Positions 23,283-31,769 of a stretch of 64,000 bases of DNA are shown in pieces. Positions within the stretch are counted from its first letter, which is position 1. Every line of letters begins with the position of its first letter. The notes under the pieces are model-generated. The model saw only the letters and a program-made list of their open reading frames with translations, had not been told where the DNA came from and did no database searches. The position numbers and the translations under genes are program-made. The DNA is taken from contig CAYNJG010000004.1 in NCBI GenBank assembly GCA_964397295.1, positions 1 to 64,000 on the forward strand, given 5' to 3'. The stretch comes from CAYNJG01 sp964397295. GTDB lineage: Bacteria; Planctomycetota; Planctomycetia; Pirellulales; Pirellulaceae.

Positions 23283-25927
23283 TGATGTTTTCAAATAGCG
23301 AAATAAGTCTGCTTCATCCTGCGTTTTGTGTGCAACTGACCGTAACGCTGCTCCACTTTCTCTGGCAGGGCGCGTTGTTTTGCGGCTTGGCTTGGTTGCT
23401 TGCCCGAACAAGTCTTGATGCGAGAAGGCGATATGCTGTGCATCTTTCGGCTCTCGTGGCGATGTTAGTTTGTGTACTGCTAACGTTTCTGACGCTCGGT
23501 AAAGAAGCTGCGAAAGCTACACCAGCTCCAGTTGCTGTTGAGGCAACGTTGCCAGCTCGAAATGCCGAATCCAATTTGGCGGTGAAATTCGAAGTAACTA
23601 GGACGACGGTCCGAAAACCAATGGGCATCGCTGATTTTCAGCCCGCAACGAATCCACCGCTCGCGGAAGAAACCGCGAGTGCTTGGACGTTGGCTGATTT
23701 CTCTCCGCTAGTCGCGGTTTTGTACGGTTTGGGCGTCGTTTCACTGTTTGGAAGATTGTTGTTTTCGGTTTGCTCCGCACAACGTCTTCGCTGGCGGGCC
23801 ACATCAGTTACCGACTCACACTTGATTGCGTCGTTGCAGAAAACGGCGAAGCGAATGGGACTTCGGCTTGCTCCAAAGCTGGCAACTTGCACGCGTCTAA
23901 CGGCGCCGGTCGTTGTGGGCATGTTGCGTCCCACGATCTTGGTGCCCGCTTCGCTACTGAGTGGACTCACTATGGAAGAGGTGTCAGCGATCCTGACGCA
24001 CGAGATGGCTCACCTTCGTCGCAATGACTTGATCGTGAATTTGTTCCAGCGTATTGCCGAGTCGTTCTTGTTCTTTCATCCGTGTGTTTGGATCGTTAGT
24101 CGTCAGCTGAGCCATGAACGTGAACAGTGCTGTGATGATTTAGTATTGGACAGTGGCTGCGAGCGGATGAACTACGTTTCTGCTTTGTTACGCATGGCAG
24201 AGGTGTGTGTGCCAAGTCGGGCAGGGCGGCTAGAGAATGCAGTGGCGTTGTCCGCGTCCGGTGCGAGTCCGTCAGAGTTCAAGCGTCGCGTGCTGCGATT
24301 GTTGGGCGAGCCGTGTAGTACGCCGCGCCCAAGTTGGCTGCCGATCGTGTTTGCGTTTTGTATTTCTTTAGTTGGTATTTGTATCGGAACGGCTCAGGCA
24401 GAACGCGAAGCAGCCGAAGTCGCGTCGGTTGATGCGGTTCCGTCAGACCGTTGGCCGATGCTCGGCGGAAACGGACATAGAAATAACGTGGCTAAGGGCG
24501 AGAACATTCCCCTGAGTTGGGATGTAGAAGAAGCCGTCAATGTCGCGTGGTCGACCGAACTCGGAAATCTTTACTGTGGCATGGTGAACAGTATCGTTCC
24601 CGTTGTGGCGGATGGTCGAGTCTTCATCGGTTCGAGCAACCCCGACGGCGAATTACCCGACAACGCGTGTCTTGTGTGTCTTGAGCAATCGACCGGTAGG
24701 CGACTTTGGATTTACAAGAGCCCGCGGTTGGCTAACTTGCCCAATGGCCTTTTTGCGGGACACCTGGATTGGCCGTTGCAAGGGATGGGTTCAGTGCCAT
24801 GTGTCAATGGTGATCGGTTGTACTTCGTTTCGAATCGATGCGAACTTGTTTGTTTAGATGTATCGAATGGAAAGCTGATTTGGAAGTTCGATATGATCAA
24901 AGAGTTCAAAGTGCAACCGCACAAGTTCACGGCCACTTCGCCGCTTGTGGTCGATGGCTTAGTACTAACCGGAACTTCCATTGGCCACCATACGAAGAAA
25001 GCTCCAAGCTTTGCCGCCTTCGACAAGCAATCCGGCAAGCTAATCTGGCAGGACGGAGTTGCGGAAGGCACGATATTGGATGGTCAGTGGGCATCACCGT
25101 CGTATGGCGTTTTCGACGGAGTTCCCCAAGCGATTTTCTCGGGCGGAGACGGTTGGCTCTACAGTTTCGACGTTCGCGACATCAAAAAGGGAAAGTCGAC
25201 GCAGCTATGGAAATTCGACGCCAATCCGAAGGACTCCGAGTGGATACTCGGCGGACGTGGAACTCGCAATCAAATCATGGCAGCGCCGGTGATCTACGAC
25301 GGTTTGGTCTATTTTGCAGTTGGCCAACAGGGAGAGCATGGAGAAGGCAATGGTCATCTGTGGTGCATCGATCCGAAACGTCGCGGTGATATTAGCGCCG
25401 AATTGATTGCGAGTGACGACGATTCCAAGCTGGGGCTGTCAACAGAGAAACCAGTCAAAGCCCGGAACGAAGTGAACGTGAAACCGAATCCGAACTCCGG
25501 TGTCGTCTGGCACTACGACAAGTTTGACCTGGATGCGGATGGTGAGATTCAATTCGAGGAAGAAATGCATCGCGCGGTTGCGGCGCCGACTATTTCAGAA
25601 GGGCTCGTTTTCATCACTGATTTCTCGGGTTTGGTACACTGTGTGGATGCCCGTTCCGGCAAGCTCTACTGGACGCACGATCTTTTCGCCGCGTCCTATT
25701 CGACACCGCTCGTTGTCGATGGAAAAGTCTTCGTGACGGACGAAGACGGGGAAGTTGCGATCTTTAATCTCTCGAAAGAACTAGAACTTATCGACGAGAT
25801 CGACATCAAAAACGCAAGTTACGGATCTGTCGTGTGTGTAGACAACACTTTGTTCGTTGCCAGTCGAAATCAGTTGACGGCGGTCAAGTCGGGGGGAAAC
25901 GCGCAGGCCGATACATCCGGGAATTAG
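23282..25927 (+). CDS. M56 (BlaR1-like) membrane metallopeptidase fused to a PQQ-type beta-propeller
   Basis: Residues 1-370 are a BlaR1-type sensor peptidase: several membrane segments, HEMAH at 240-244 (HExxH zinc site), ESFLFFHPCVWIVSRQL, and EREQCCDDLVL with the downstream zinc ligand. A last membrane segment lies near 350-370. Residues about 390-881 are an outer-facing PQQ/BamB-like propeller (RWPMLGGNGHRNN; repeated G-x-L-x-W blades such as SGKLIWQDG and SGKLYWTHD). A canonical EF-hand loop, DLDADGEIQFEE, is inserted near 747. In BlaR1 the outer domain is a penicillin sensor; here the propeller takes that place, so it may sense another ligand. It is coupled to the repressor gene and presumably controls it. 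Confidence 0.92.
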   Translation: MMFSNSEISLLHPAFCVQLTVTLLHFLWQGALFCGLAWLLARTSLDARRRYAVHLSALVAMLVCVLLTFLTLGKEAAKATPAPVAVEATLPARNAESNLAVKFEVTRTTVRKPMGIADFQPATNPPLAEETASAWTLADFSPLVAVLYGLGVVSLFGRLLFSVCSAQRLRWRATSVTDSHLIASLQKTAKRMGLRLAPKLATCTRLTAPVVVGMLRPTILVPASLLSGLTMEEVSAILTHEMAHLRRNDLIVNLFQRIAESFLFFHPCVWIVSRQLSHEREQCCDDLVLDSGCERMNYVSALLRMAEVCVPSRAGRLENAVALSASGASPSEFKRRVLRLLGEPCSTPRPSWLPIVFAFCISLVGICIGTAQAEREAAEVASVDAVPSDRWPMLGGNGHRNNVAKGENIPLSWDVEEAVNVAWSTELGNLYCGMVNSIVPVVADGRVFIGSSNPDGELPDNACLVCLEQSTGRRLWIYKSPRLANLPNGLFAGHLDWPLQGMGSVPCVNGDRLYFVSNRCELVCLDVSNGKLIWKFDMIKEFKVQPHKFTATSPLVVDGLVLTGTSIGHHTKKAPSFAAFDKQSGKLIWQDGVAEGTILDGQWASPSYGVFDGVPQAIFSGGDGWLYSFDVRDIKKGKSTQLWKFDANPKDSEWILGGRGTRNQIMAAPVIYDGLVYFAVGQQGEHGEGNGHLWCIDPKRRGDISAELIASDDDSKLGLSTEKPVKARNEVNVKPNPNSGVVWHYDKFDLDADGEIQFEEEMHRAVAAPTISEGLVFITDFSGLVHCVDARSGKLYWTHDLFAASYSTPLVVDGKVFVTDEDGEVAIFNLSKELELIDEIDIKNASYGSVVCVDNTLFVASRNQLTAVKSGGNAQADTSGN

Positions 25928-25986
25928 AGGCCCGGATAAAGCTGCTGGAGCATCAGAAAAGGCTCGAGTAACGCTACACTGCGTGG

Positions 25987-27030
25987 ATGAAATACGATCC
26001 GCAACTAACGTGGCGTCAGAATCTCGATCTGGCACCTAAGGCTCCTAACGAATTCGCTTCCGCTCCGGCAGTGCCTGGTAGTTGGGCGTTTTGCGGATTG
26101 CAAATCGATTCACCACTTGGAATTCCAGCGGGCCCGTTGCTTGATGCTCGCTGGCTGCTTTACTACGCCAACTTGGGTTTCGATTGGTTGGTCTATAAGA
26201 CTGTTCGATCGGGCGAGCGCGAATGTTACGACTTGCCTAACTTAGTGCCAGTCGAGGTCGACGCGATCTTGGAAGCTGGTAGTGTTGTCGCAGAGCAGCA
26301 GGAGATGCAGCAGACTTGGGCGGTGTCGTTTGGCATGCCTTCGCAATCGCCTGACCTTTGGCGACGCGATGTTGAATTTGCGAGAGAGCGTTTGCCCAAG
26401 AACAAGGTGCTGGTGGTGTCCGTTGTCGGTACGCAAGATCCAACGCTAACGGACTCGGCCGCGTCACTCGAACAATTGGCCGACGACTTTGCGCTTTGTG
26501 CTCGGTGGGCTGTCGAGAGTGGCGCGGATGCTGTCGAAGCGAATTTTTCTTGCCCCAACGTGTCTACTGCAGATGGGCAACTCTATCAGCAACCCGCGGC
26601 GGCCGGATTCGTAGCAGAGCGAATTCGCGAGGCGATTGGTCAAAAGCCGCTGGTGTTGAAGATTGGTTCCGTGCGAGACAACGACTTAGGCCGCCAACTT
26701 CTTGACCAAGTCGGTTCACTCGTGGACGGGTTGGCGATGACAAACTCCATCATTGCTCGAGTGCAGAAGAGCACAGGTGATTTTCTCTTTGATGGTCAAC
26801 CTCGCGGAATCTGCGGCGATGCCATTCGCGAGCGGAGTATCGAACAGGTTGCGATGTTTCAGCGTCTAATAATCGAGCAGGGTTGCGAGCTGGACCTGAT
26901 CGGTGTGGGTGGGATCTCAAACCGCCAGCATGTGCGAGATTATCTGTCTGCGGGTGCCGCTGCTGTGGGGATAGCGACGGCAGCGATGGTAGATCCGAGC
27001 GTTGGCTTCGAGATTCGCCGAGACTGGTAA
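25987..27030 (+). CDS. dihydroorotate dehydrogenase-like FMN oxidoreductase
   Basis: This 347-residue protein is an FMN-binding (beta/alpha)8 barrel related to dihydroorotate and dihydropyrimidine dehydrogenases: DSPLGIPAGPLLDARWL near 42, GADAVEANFSCPNVST near 180, KIGSVRDNDLGRQLL near 222, NSIIARVQ near 255, and a phosphate-binding GVGGISNRQHVRDYLSAGAA near 308. The ordinary catalytic Cys/Ser loop could not be placed with certainty, so the substrate may not be dihydroorotate. It stands alone after the M56 gene, 59 bases downstream. Pyrimidine metabolism is likely but not proven. Confidence 0.8.
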   Translation: MKYDPQLTWRQNLDLAPKAPNEFASAPAVPGSWAFCGLQIDSPLGIPAGPLLDARWLLYYANLGFDWLVYKTVRSGERECYDLPNLVPVEVDAILEAGSVVAEQQEMQQTWAVSFGMPSQSPDLWRRDVEFARERLPKNKVLVVSVVGTQDPTLTDSAASLEQLADDFALCARWAVESGADAVEANFSCPNVSTADGQLYQQPAAAGFVAERIREAIGQKPLVLKIGSVRDNDLGRQLLDQVGSLVDGLAMTNSIIARVQKSTGDFLFDGQPRGICGDAIRERSIEQVAMFQRLIIEQGCELDLIGVGGISNRQHVRDYLSAGAAAVGIATAAMVDPSVGFEIRRDW

Positions 27031-27282
27031 AACAAGTACTACTTGACCAGTCTTCATCTTTGACGGCGCAGACTTTTGTCATCTAGATGTACATCGTTTG
27101 GTCGATGCTCGGTCCGATTGCGATGGCGTGGTCGCGCCGTCGAAGTTCGCATGAGCACTTCTGAGGCACTGAGCACTTTTGCAATATGGACCTTCTTTGG
27201 GTTAGGCTTTGTGCTTGACGAAGTGGTAAACCGCAAGGTACTCGGTTTGGCTTCGTAGAAATCATACAGGAAGCCGAATCCA

Positions 27283-27993
27283 ATGCAGCCAATGTTCACA
27301 GCACTTATTGCTTTCATCTTGACTTCCGCTTTGCACGCCCAAGAAACGGAAAAACGGTTTTTCGATCCTGTTGAAAAGGATGTTGAAGGCTGGACCGTTG
27401 CGGTCGACCCGCAGTTGCTAAGCGATGAGCATCGTGAATTCGGTGAGCGCGTGATGAAGGCACTCGCCAATCATTTGCAACGCGTTACATACATCGTGCC
27501 AGAAGAACGCGTGGCGGAACTCAAGAAGCTGCGAATTTGGCTTGAGCTCGAACACCCCAAGCTCACGTCCATGCAATATCATCCGGGCCGTGGGTGGTTG
27601 CTGAGTAACAAGCACGATCCGCGGTTAGTGAAACACGTTCACATTCCGCAGGCCAAGGCGTTGCTCGATCCTGGTATGTGGGCCAAGCATCCGTATGTTG
27701 TGTTGCACGAGTTGGCTCACTCGTATCACGATCAAGTGCTGAGTTTCGACGAGCCACGTGTGATCGAAGCGTTTGACGCCGCGAAGAAAAGCGGAAAGTA
27801 CGAAGAGGTGTTGCTCTACACAGGCAAGAAAGTTCAGCATTACGGCATGAGCAATCACAAAGAGTATTTTGCGGAGGCCACGGAAGCTTACTTCGGCGTG
27901 AACGATTTCTATCCCTTTGTGCGAGCCGAATTGAAAGAGCACGATCCGCAAATGTTTGGGTTGCTGGAAAAGATCTGGGGCAAGATCCGCTAA
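27283..27993 (+). CDS. secreted zinc metallopeptidase-like protein
   Basis: This 236-residue protein has a signal peptide (FTALIAFILTSALHAQ). A HELAH zinc-binding helix is at residues 142-146 (YVVLHELAHSYHDQ) and a probable third ligand follows in KEYFAEATEAYFG near 205, the gluzincin pattern HExxH...E. Before it comes MQYHPGRGWLLSNKHDP. The family resembles planctomycetal M90/anthrax-lethal-factor-like exported peptidases. Substrate unknown. A decayed second copy of its 3' end lies 560 bases downstream (28551-28686). The 252 bases before this gene hold only a 25-residue hydrophobic frame (27087) that I do not call. Confidence 0.82.
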   Translation: MQPMFTALIAFILTSALHAQETEKRFFDPVEKDVEGWTVAVDPQLLSDEHREFGERVMKALANHLQRVTYIVPEERVAELKKLRIWLELEHPKLTSMQYHPGRGWLLSNKHDPRLVKHVHIPQAKALLDPGMWAKHPYVVLHELAHSYHDQVLSFDEPRVIEAFDAAKKSGKYEEVLLYTGKKVQHYGMSNHKEYFAEATEAYFGVNDFYPFVRAELKEHDPQMFGLLEKIWGKIR

Positions 27994-28012
27994 GCGGTTC
28001 GCAAATCCGTGG

Positions 28013-28513
28013 TTATGGCGAAGCTTCTAGTTCATCATCAGAGGTTGCCGTGAAGGCAAGCGATACTTTTTCGCCGTCGCTGGACTCTACGATGATTTCA
28101 AATTCGTTGTCCGAAATCTGGTTGAACTTGCAGACGTCCAGGTTCGGTTCAAACTGGCCGTGCACCCAATTGTTGATTCTCGACTTCCACAGATTCGACC
28201 TTTGAGAGACGGGGTGAAAGGTACGGAATTCGTTGTTCTCATCAGGGGTCCATTCTATGTACTCAAAGTCTGAATTCCTGGCGCTACCATCTCTAATTCG
28301 AGTGGTACCGTCCGGCCGGAAATGGATGATGGAAGATCCACTGTCGCGTTGCCACGTTCCATGTATGGGGGCAGTCGCGTTGGGCGTCGCGTAGCTTCGC
28401 GTGGCAACGTAAAACAATGTAGTAAGACCGACTAATAGTAAGACGAACACGGAACCGACAAGGATTGAAAGCAACTTGCGTTGTGTAATACGTTTTGGCG
28501 GTTTTTGTTTCAT
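28013..28513 (-). CDS. small membrane-anchored protein, paralogue 1
   Basis: This 166-residue protein starts KQKPPKRITQRKLLSILVG, a basic N-terminus followed by one membrane helix (SVFVLLLVGLTTLFYVA). The outer part is beta-rich with a lipocalin/DUF-like pattern: HGTWQRDSGSSIIHFRPDGT, YIEWTPDENNEF, EFEIIVESSDGEKVSLAF and a DELEASP end. It is about two-thirds identical by eye to the protein at 30253-30744. The HGTW...FRPDGT start resembles small bacterial proteins that report a fixed W-based beta barrel, but no function is known. It is convergent with the peptidase gene. Confidence 0.78.
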   Translation of the reverse strand: MKQKPPKRITQRKLLSILVGSVFVLLLVGLTTLFYVATRSYATPNATAPIHGTWQRDSGSSIIHFRPDGTTRIRDGSARNSDFEYIEWTPDENNEFRTFHPVSQRSNLWKSRINNWVHGQFEPNLDVCKFNQISDNEFEIIVESSDGEKVSLAFTATSDDELEASP

Positions 28514-28550
28514 GAGACTTTGGCAAAGGAGTTTAGCTCCATCCGCTACG

Positions 28551-28686
28551 GAGGCAACAGAAGCGTATTTCGGCCTGAATGGTTTCTATCCGTTCGTGCG
28601 CGGAGCTGAAAGAATACGATCCGAAGATGTTTGATTTGTTAGAAATGTATGGGGCAAAATCGCTAGGCATCGCTATGTACTCGTGA
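28551..28686 (+). pseudogene. decayed copy of the 3' end of the zinc peptidase gene
   Basis: The bases encode EATEAYFGLNGFYPFVRG and then, after a one-base shift, ELKEYDPKMFDLLEMYGAKS. These correspond to residues from about 208 to the end of the intact peptidase at 27283 (EATEAYFGVNDFYPFVRA, ELKEHDPQMFGLLEKIWGK). No upstream part of the gene, including HELAH, is present. It is a relic of a segmental duplication and lies between membrane paralogue 1 and the P450. Confidence 0.85.
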
Positions 28687-28712
28687 CTAAGTGCACACAA
28701 GAAAGATAACGC

Positions 28713-30239
28713 ATGACTAGGATGAAAAATCTGGCGGAATTGTTTTCCAGGCTGCCCGGACAGGTGCTGAGGAAGAATCCGTTCGGCGGTGATTGTCTCC
28801 CAACGCGAGTGCCGTTGTTGTTTCAATCGGGACGGAGCACGTTTCCGTTTCCACATTTTTGGAACTACCGCCGTCCTATCGAGATTCTTGATACCTACTT
28901 CTTGCACGCAGATGAGCAAGAAGGTTCTGCAAGACACAATCGATACCTTAGTGTACTTGGGTTTCCACCAGTGCTGGTGACGCGAGACCCAGCGATCATT
29001 CGCGATATTCTTACTTCAACAGGCGAACGCGAAGACCAGTTCGATCGCGATACGCTTCCGTCCAGTGGCATTGCTCGGGCAACTGGCGACGACACTTTAT
29101 TGTTCGGAAATGGAGCGATGTGGAAACGCCAGCGGAAAGTTTCTGCATCACCCTTCGGTAAAACGTCGCTCTTTCAGGTTGATGTGTGTCTTGAATTCGA
29201 AGAGACGTTTAGGCGCGCTGCGCGAGAACGCATGAGTGCGCTGCGCCAGCATCTGAACGAAACTGGAACAAAAACGGTAACGCTGGCGCTTGAGTCTGAA
29301 ATAAAGGTAGTGATGCTGCAAATGTTGACCGAGTGTTTTTTCGGGACACGGATCGACCCGCAAGAATTGCGAGAAGTTTATGTGCCAACGATCGAACGGG
29401 TGATTGACCACATCATGCGTGATACGGTGGTCAATCGCATTGGAATCCCACGAGCGGTTCTCTCGCGTTTGATTCCAAGCTACGCGAAGGCTGCAAAAGA
29501 TATCGAACGCTTCGAAGAGCTTGTGTATCGCGTATTGGAAGCAAGGAACAGCGACCGAGGTCTGTGGAAAAAATTCAAGTCGGACGCACCTGATTCGGCG
29601 CTAGCCAGCAACATTCGCGTTTTTCTCGCTGGTGCTCTCGAAGCCACAACGTCATTCGCAACGTGGGCGATTTCGCATCTTGCCCGCAACCAAGATTGGC
29701 AGCAAAAGGTTTTTGATGAATTGACGTTCGTTGACGATTTCACTCCCGATCAGTTGAACTCGGCAACGCATCTCAATGCGGTCCTCGAAGAAACGCTACG
29801 TCTAACGCCATCGTTGTATTTCTTGCCTCGCAAAGCTACAGCGGAAACCACCGTGCAGACATCAGATGGACGCAAGATGGTGATTCCTCGTTCCACGCAC
29901 ATTTTGCTTGATGTGTGGCATGCGAACCGTCATCCAGACCATTGGGGTGAAGCGACTACTGGCTACCCGGCCGACCAGTTTCATCCGGATCGCTGGTTGG
30001 AGTTGGCCGAACGAAAAGGAGTATCGAAGGACTTTCTCCATTTCGGATTTGGACATGGCTCACGTGTTTGTCCGGGTAAGCACCTGGGCCAGTTGGAGGT
30101 GGCGCTGGTTGTCGGCGCTCTCGTGAAACTATTTCAGTTCGAGGCAGTCAACGCAGAGAACAAGGTAAAGGCGGGTGTTTCGACGAAGCCTGACGACGGC
30201 GCGTTGTTGACGCTGAAATTGCGTGATGATCAGCGGTGA
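28713..30239 (+). CDS. cytochrome P450
   Basis: This 508-residue protein has every P450 landmark: the I-helix oxygen motif AGALEATTS near residue 308, the K-helix ExxR in EETLRLTPS near 352, the PERF-like FHPDRWLE near 426, and the haem loop FGFGHGSRVCPGKHLG with the ligand Cys near 453. There is no clear N-terminal membrane anchor, so it is probably soluble like most bacterial P450s. These enzymes insert oxygen into fatty acids, terpenoids or other organics using ferredoxin or flavodoxin partners, none of which lie nearby. It is framed by two paralogous membrane-protein genes, suggesting insertion into, or duplication around, this locus. Confidence 0.95.
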   Translation: MTRMKNLAELFSRLPGQVLRKNPFGGDCLPTRVPLLFQSGRSTFPFPHFWNYRRPIEILDTYFLHADEQEGSARHNRYLSVLGFPPVLVTRDPAIIRDILTSTGEREDQFDRDTLPSSGIARATGDDTLLFGNGAMWKRQRKVSASPFGKTSLFQVDVCLEFEETFRRAARERMSALRQHLNETGTKTVTLALESEIKVVMLQMLTECFFGTRIDPQELREVYVPTIERVIDHIMRDTVVNRIGIPRAVLSRLIPSYAKAAKDIERFEELVYRVLEARNSDRGLWKKFKSDAPDSALASNIRVFLAGALEATTSFATWAISHLARNQDWQQKVFDELTFVDDFTPDQLNSATHLNAVLEETLRLTPSLYFLPRKATAETTVQTSDGRKMVIPRSTHILLDVWHANRHPDHWGEATTGYPADQFHPDRWLELAERKGVSKDFLHFGFGHGSRVCPGKHLGQLEVALVVGALVKLFQFEAVNAENKVKAGVSTKPDDGALLTLKLRDDQR

Positions 30240-30252
30240 CTACCGTTTGTCG

Positions 30253-30744
30253 TTAGGGCGAAGCTTCCAGTTCTGCGTCGGAGGCCGCCTTGTAGACGAT
30301 CGCAGTTTCTTCGCCGTCGCTTTTCTTTGTCACTAACCTGAATTCGGTTTCTGAAATCATTTCAATCTCGGTTGGTTTCATATACGGCTCCGATTGTCCG
30401 TGTATCCAGTTGTTGATTTTCAAAATCCACAAGCGCGACACGGTGTAGGTGTGATTGGACATGCAAAGCTCATTGTTTTCGTCGAGCGTCCATTCCATGT
30501 ACTCAACGTGTGGACTACCACCTCGATAGCGAGCTGTGCCATCCGATCGGAATTGAATGACTGCGGTGCCAGTTTCCTTCTGCCACGTTCCAAGTATGGG
30601 GGCGTTTGCATTGGGTGTGGCGGTGCTTTGCGTGGCTACGTAAGCCAAGGTCGCAAAGCCGACCAATAGCAAGACGAAGATGACGCCCGCTAGAATCCCA
30701 AGTAACTTGCGCTGTGAAATTCGTTTTGGCGGTTTCTGTTTCAT
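30253..30744 (-). CDS. small membrane-anchored protein, paralogue 2
   Basis: This 163-residue protein starts KQKPPKRISQRKLLGILAG and closely parallels the gene at 28013-28513: one membrane helix, LGTWQKETGTAVIQFRSDGT, MEWTLDENNEL, and the same DAELEASP ending. ATG 30744 was chosen because the paralogue starts at the same residue; the frame is open to 30858, where the extra residues overlap the upstream gene. Its ATG overlaps that gene's TGA (ATGA, 30741-30744), so the two are co-translated. Function unknown. Confidence 0.8.
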   Translation of the reverse strand: MKQKPPKRISQRKLLGILAGVIFVLLLVGFATLAYVATQSTATPNANAPILGTWQKETGTAVIQFRSDGTARYRGGSPHVEYMEWTLDENNELCMSNHTYTVSRLWILKINNWIHGQSEPYMKPTEIEMISETEFRLVTKKSDGEETAIVYKAASDAELEASP

Positions 30745-31538
30745 TCGGACTTTGATGTTTGACTTGTAGGCCACATGACAGCAAACGCAGCAGCGAACAC
30801 GAAGCCGTACGTGATAGGACCGTAAGGCGGCGCGTGTGTTCGCGTCACACCCCAGCATGCTCCGGCAAGCATCAACAGTGGAAACAATCCATGACCAGCT
30901 TTGTGCAAGCGAAACATAGTCAGCAAGAAGCCCACGATCGCCCCCACAACGGCGACGCGAGCAATGATCGTGACCATTGGCGAATGGTAATACGATTGAA
31001 TGATGATATCGGCGGCTTCTTCGTATGAGGCTGTCGCGCCGGGAATCGTCATGTCTTCGACGGTGTTCTTGACCATGACTCCCGTACCGATTCCCGCAAT
31101 GCTATCGAATCCTGCGTAGCCAATTCCAAAGACAGCCAGTGCGATGGCGAGTAACTTTCTTTCAGCACCAACGCTGAGGCCGATCCCCACGGCCACGCCA
31201 ACTCCGGCTGCGACCGCTACTGTCACGGCGACACTCACATCGAAAACTAATGCTGCCGCGACGCCAACAGCCACGGCTAAGGACACGCCGAAACGCTCGG
31301 CCGCGCTTCCTTGGCCGTCGTGCGCTGCGGTCAGCTGGTACACGGACCAAGCGGTAAGCGGAAAGAGAACGAGTTGCAGATAGTGAACAACCAACCATCG
31401 ATCGATTTGCGGAGCAAGGGTCTGGTAGACCGCGTCGGCGTGTCCGCGAGTGTGGAAGGATTCGACGAAGGCCAGCAAACCCGGAGGTGCGACGATAAGA
31501 ATCTTTTCTAGTGTCGAGCGAGGTTGTGTTTGCGTCAT
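30741..31538 (-). CDS. polytopic membrane protein of unknown function
   Basis: This protein of about 265 residues (ATG 31538; an in-frame start at 31598 is possible) has six or so hydrophobic segments. A striking Val/Ala/Gly-rich stretch lies near residues 85-125 (VAVGVAAALVFDVSVAV, then VAVAAGVGVAVGIGLSVGA). Polar loops include RTHAPPYGPITYG near the end and VEDMTIPGATASYEEAADI. I do not recognise the family. It is coupled to paralogue 2 downstream, so the pair may form a membrane unit. Confidence 0.72.
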   Translation of the reverse strand: MTQTQPRSTLEKILIVAPPGLLAFVESFHTRGHADAVYQTLAPQIDRWLVVHYLQLVLFPLTAWSVYQLTAAHDGQGSAAERFGVSLAVAVGVAAALVFDVSVAVTVAVAAGVGVAVGIGLSVGAERKLLAIALAVFGIGYAGFDSIAGIGTGVMVKNTVEDMTIPGATASYEEAADIIIQSYYHSPMVTIIARVAVVGAIVGFLLTMFRLHKAGHGLFPLLMLAGACWGVTRTHAPPYGPITYGFVFAAAFAVMWPTSQTSKSE

Positions 31539-31769
31539 TCGTGGTCTCGATTCGAAATTGTCCGTTTGCACAGTGATTTGTTTCGAGGGTCTCGTCAACT
31601 TTAGAAACTTGCGGCGTGACTCGGTTTCAAAGCTGAAACAATACGGCTACGCGTTGTGCGTGTTTGAGCAAATCTTCCGCCATAAGTTCCTTTCTAGCAA
31701 GCGTTTGCAGTATGGATTCATTGACCGGTGATTTTGCCCTGTTTATGATGAATAGGCAGTATCTTCTCT

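Noticed and set aside
27087..27164. 25-residue hydrophobic frame
   Set aside because: Too short and without a ribosome site or neighbour to support it.
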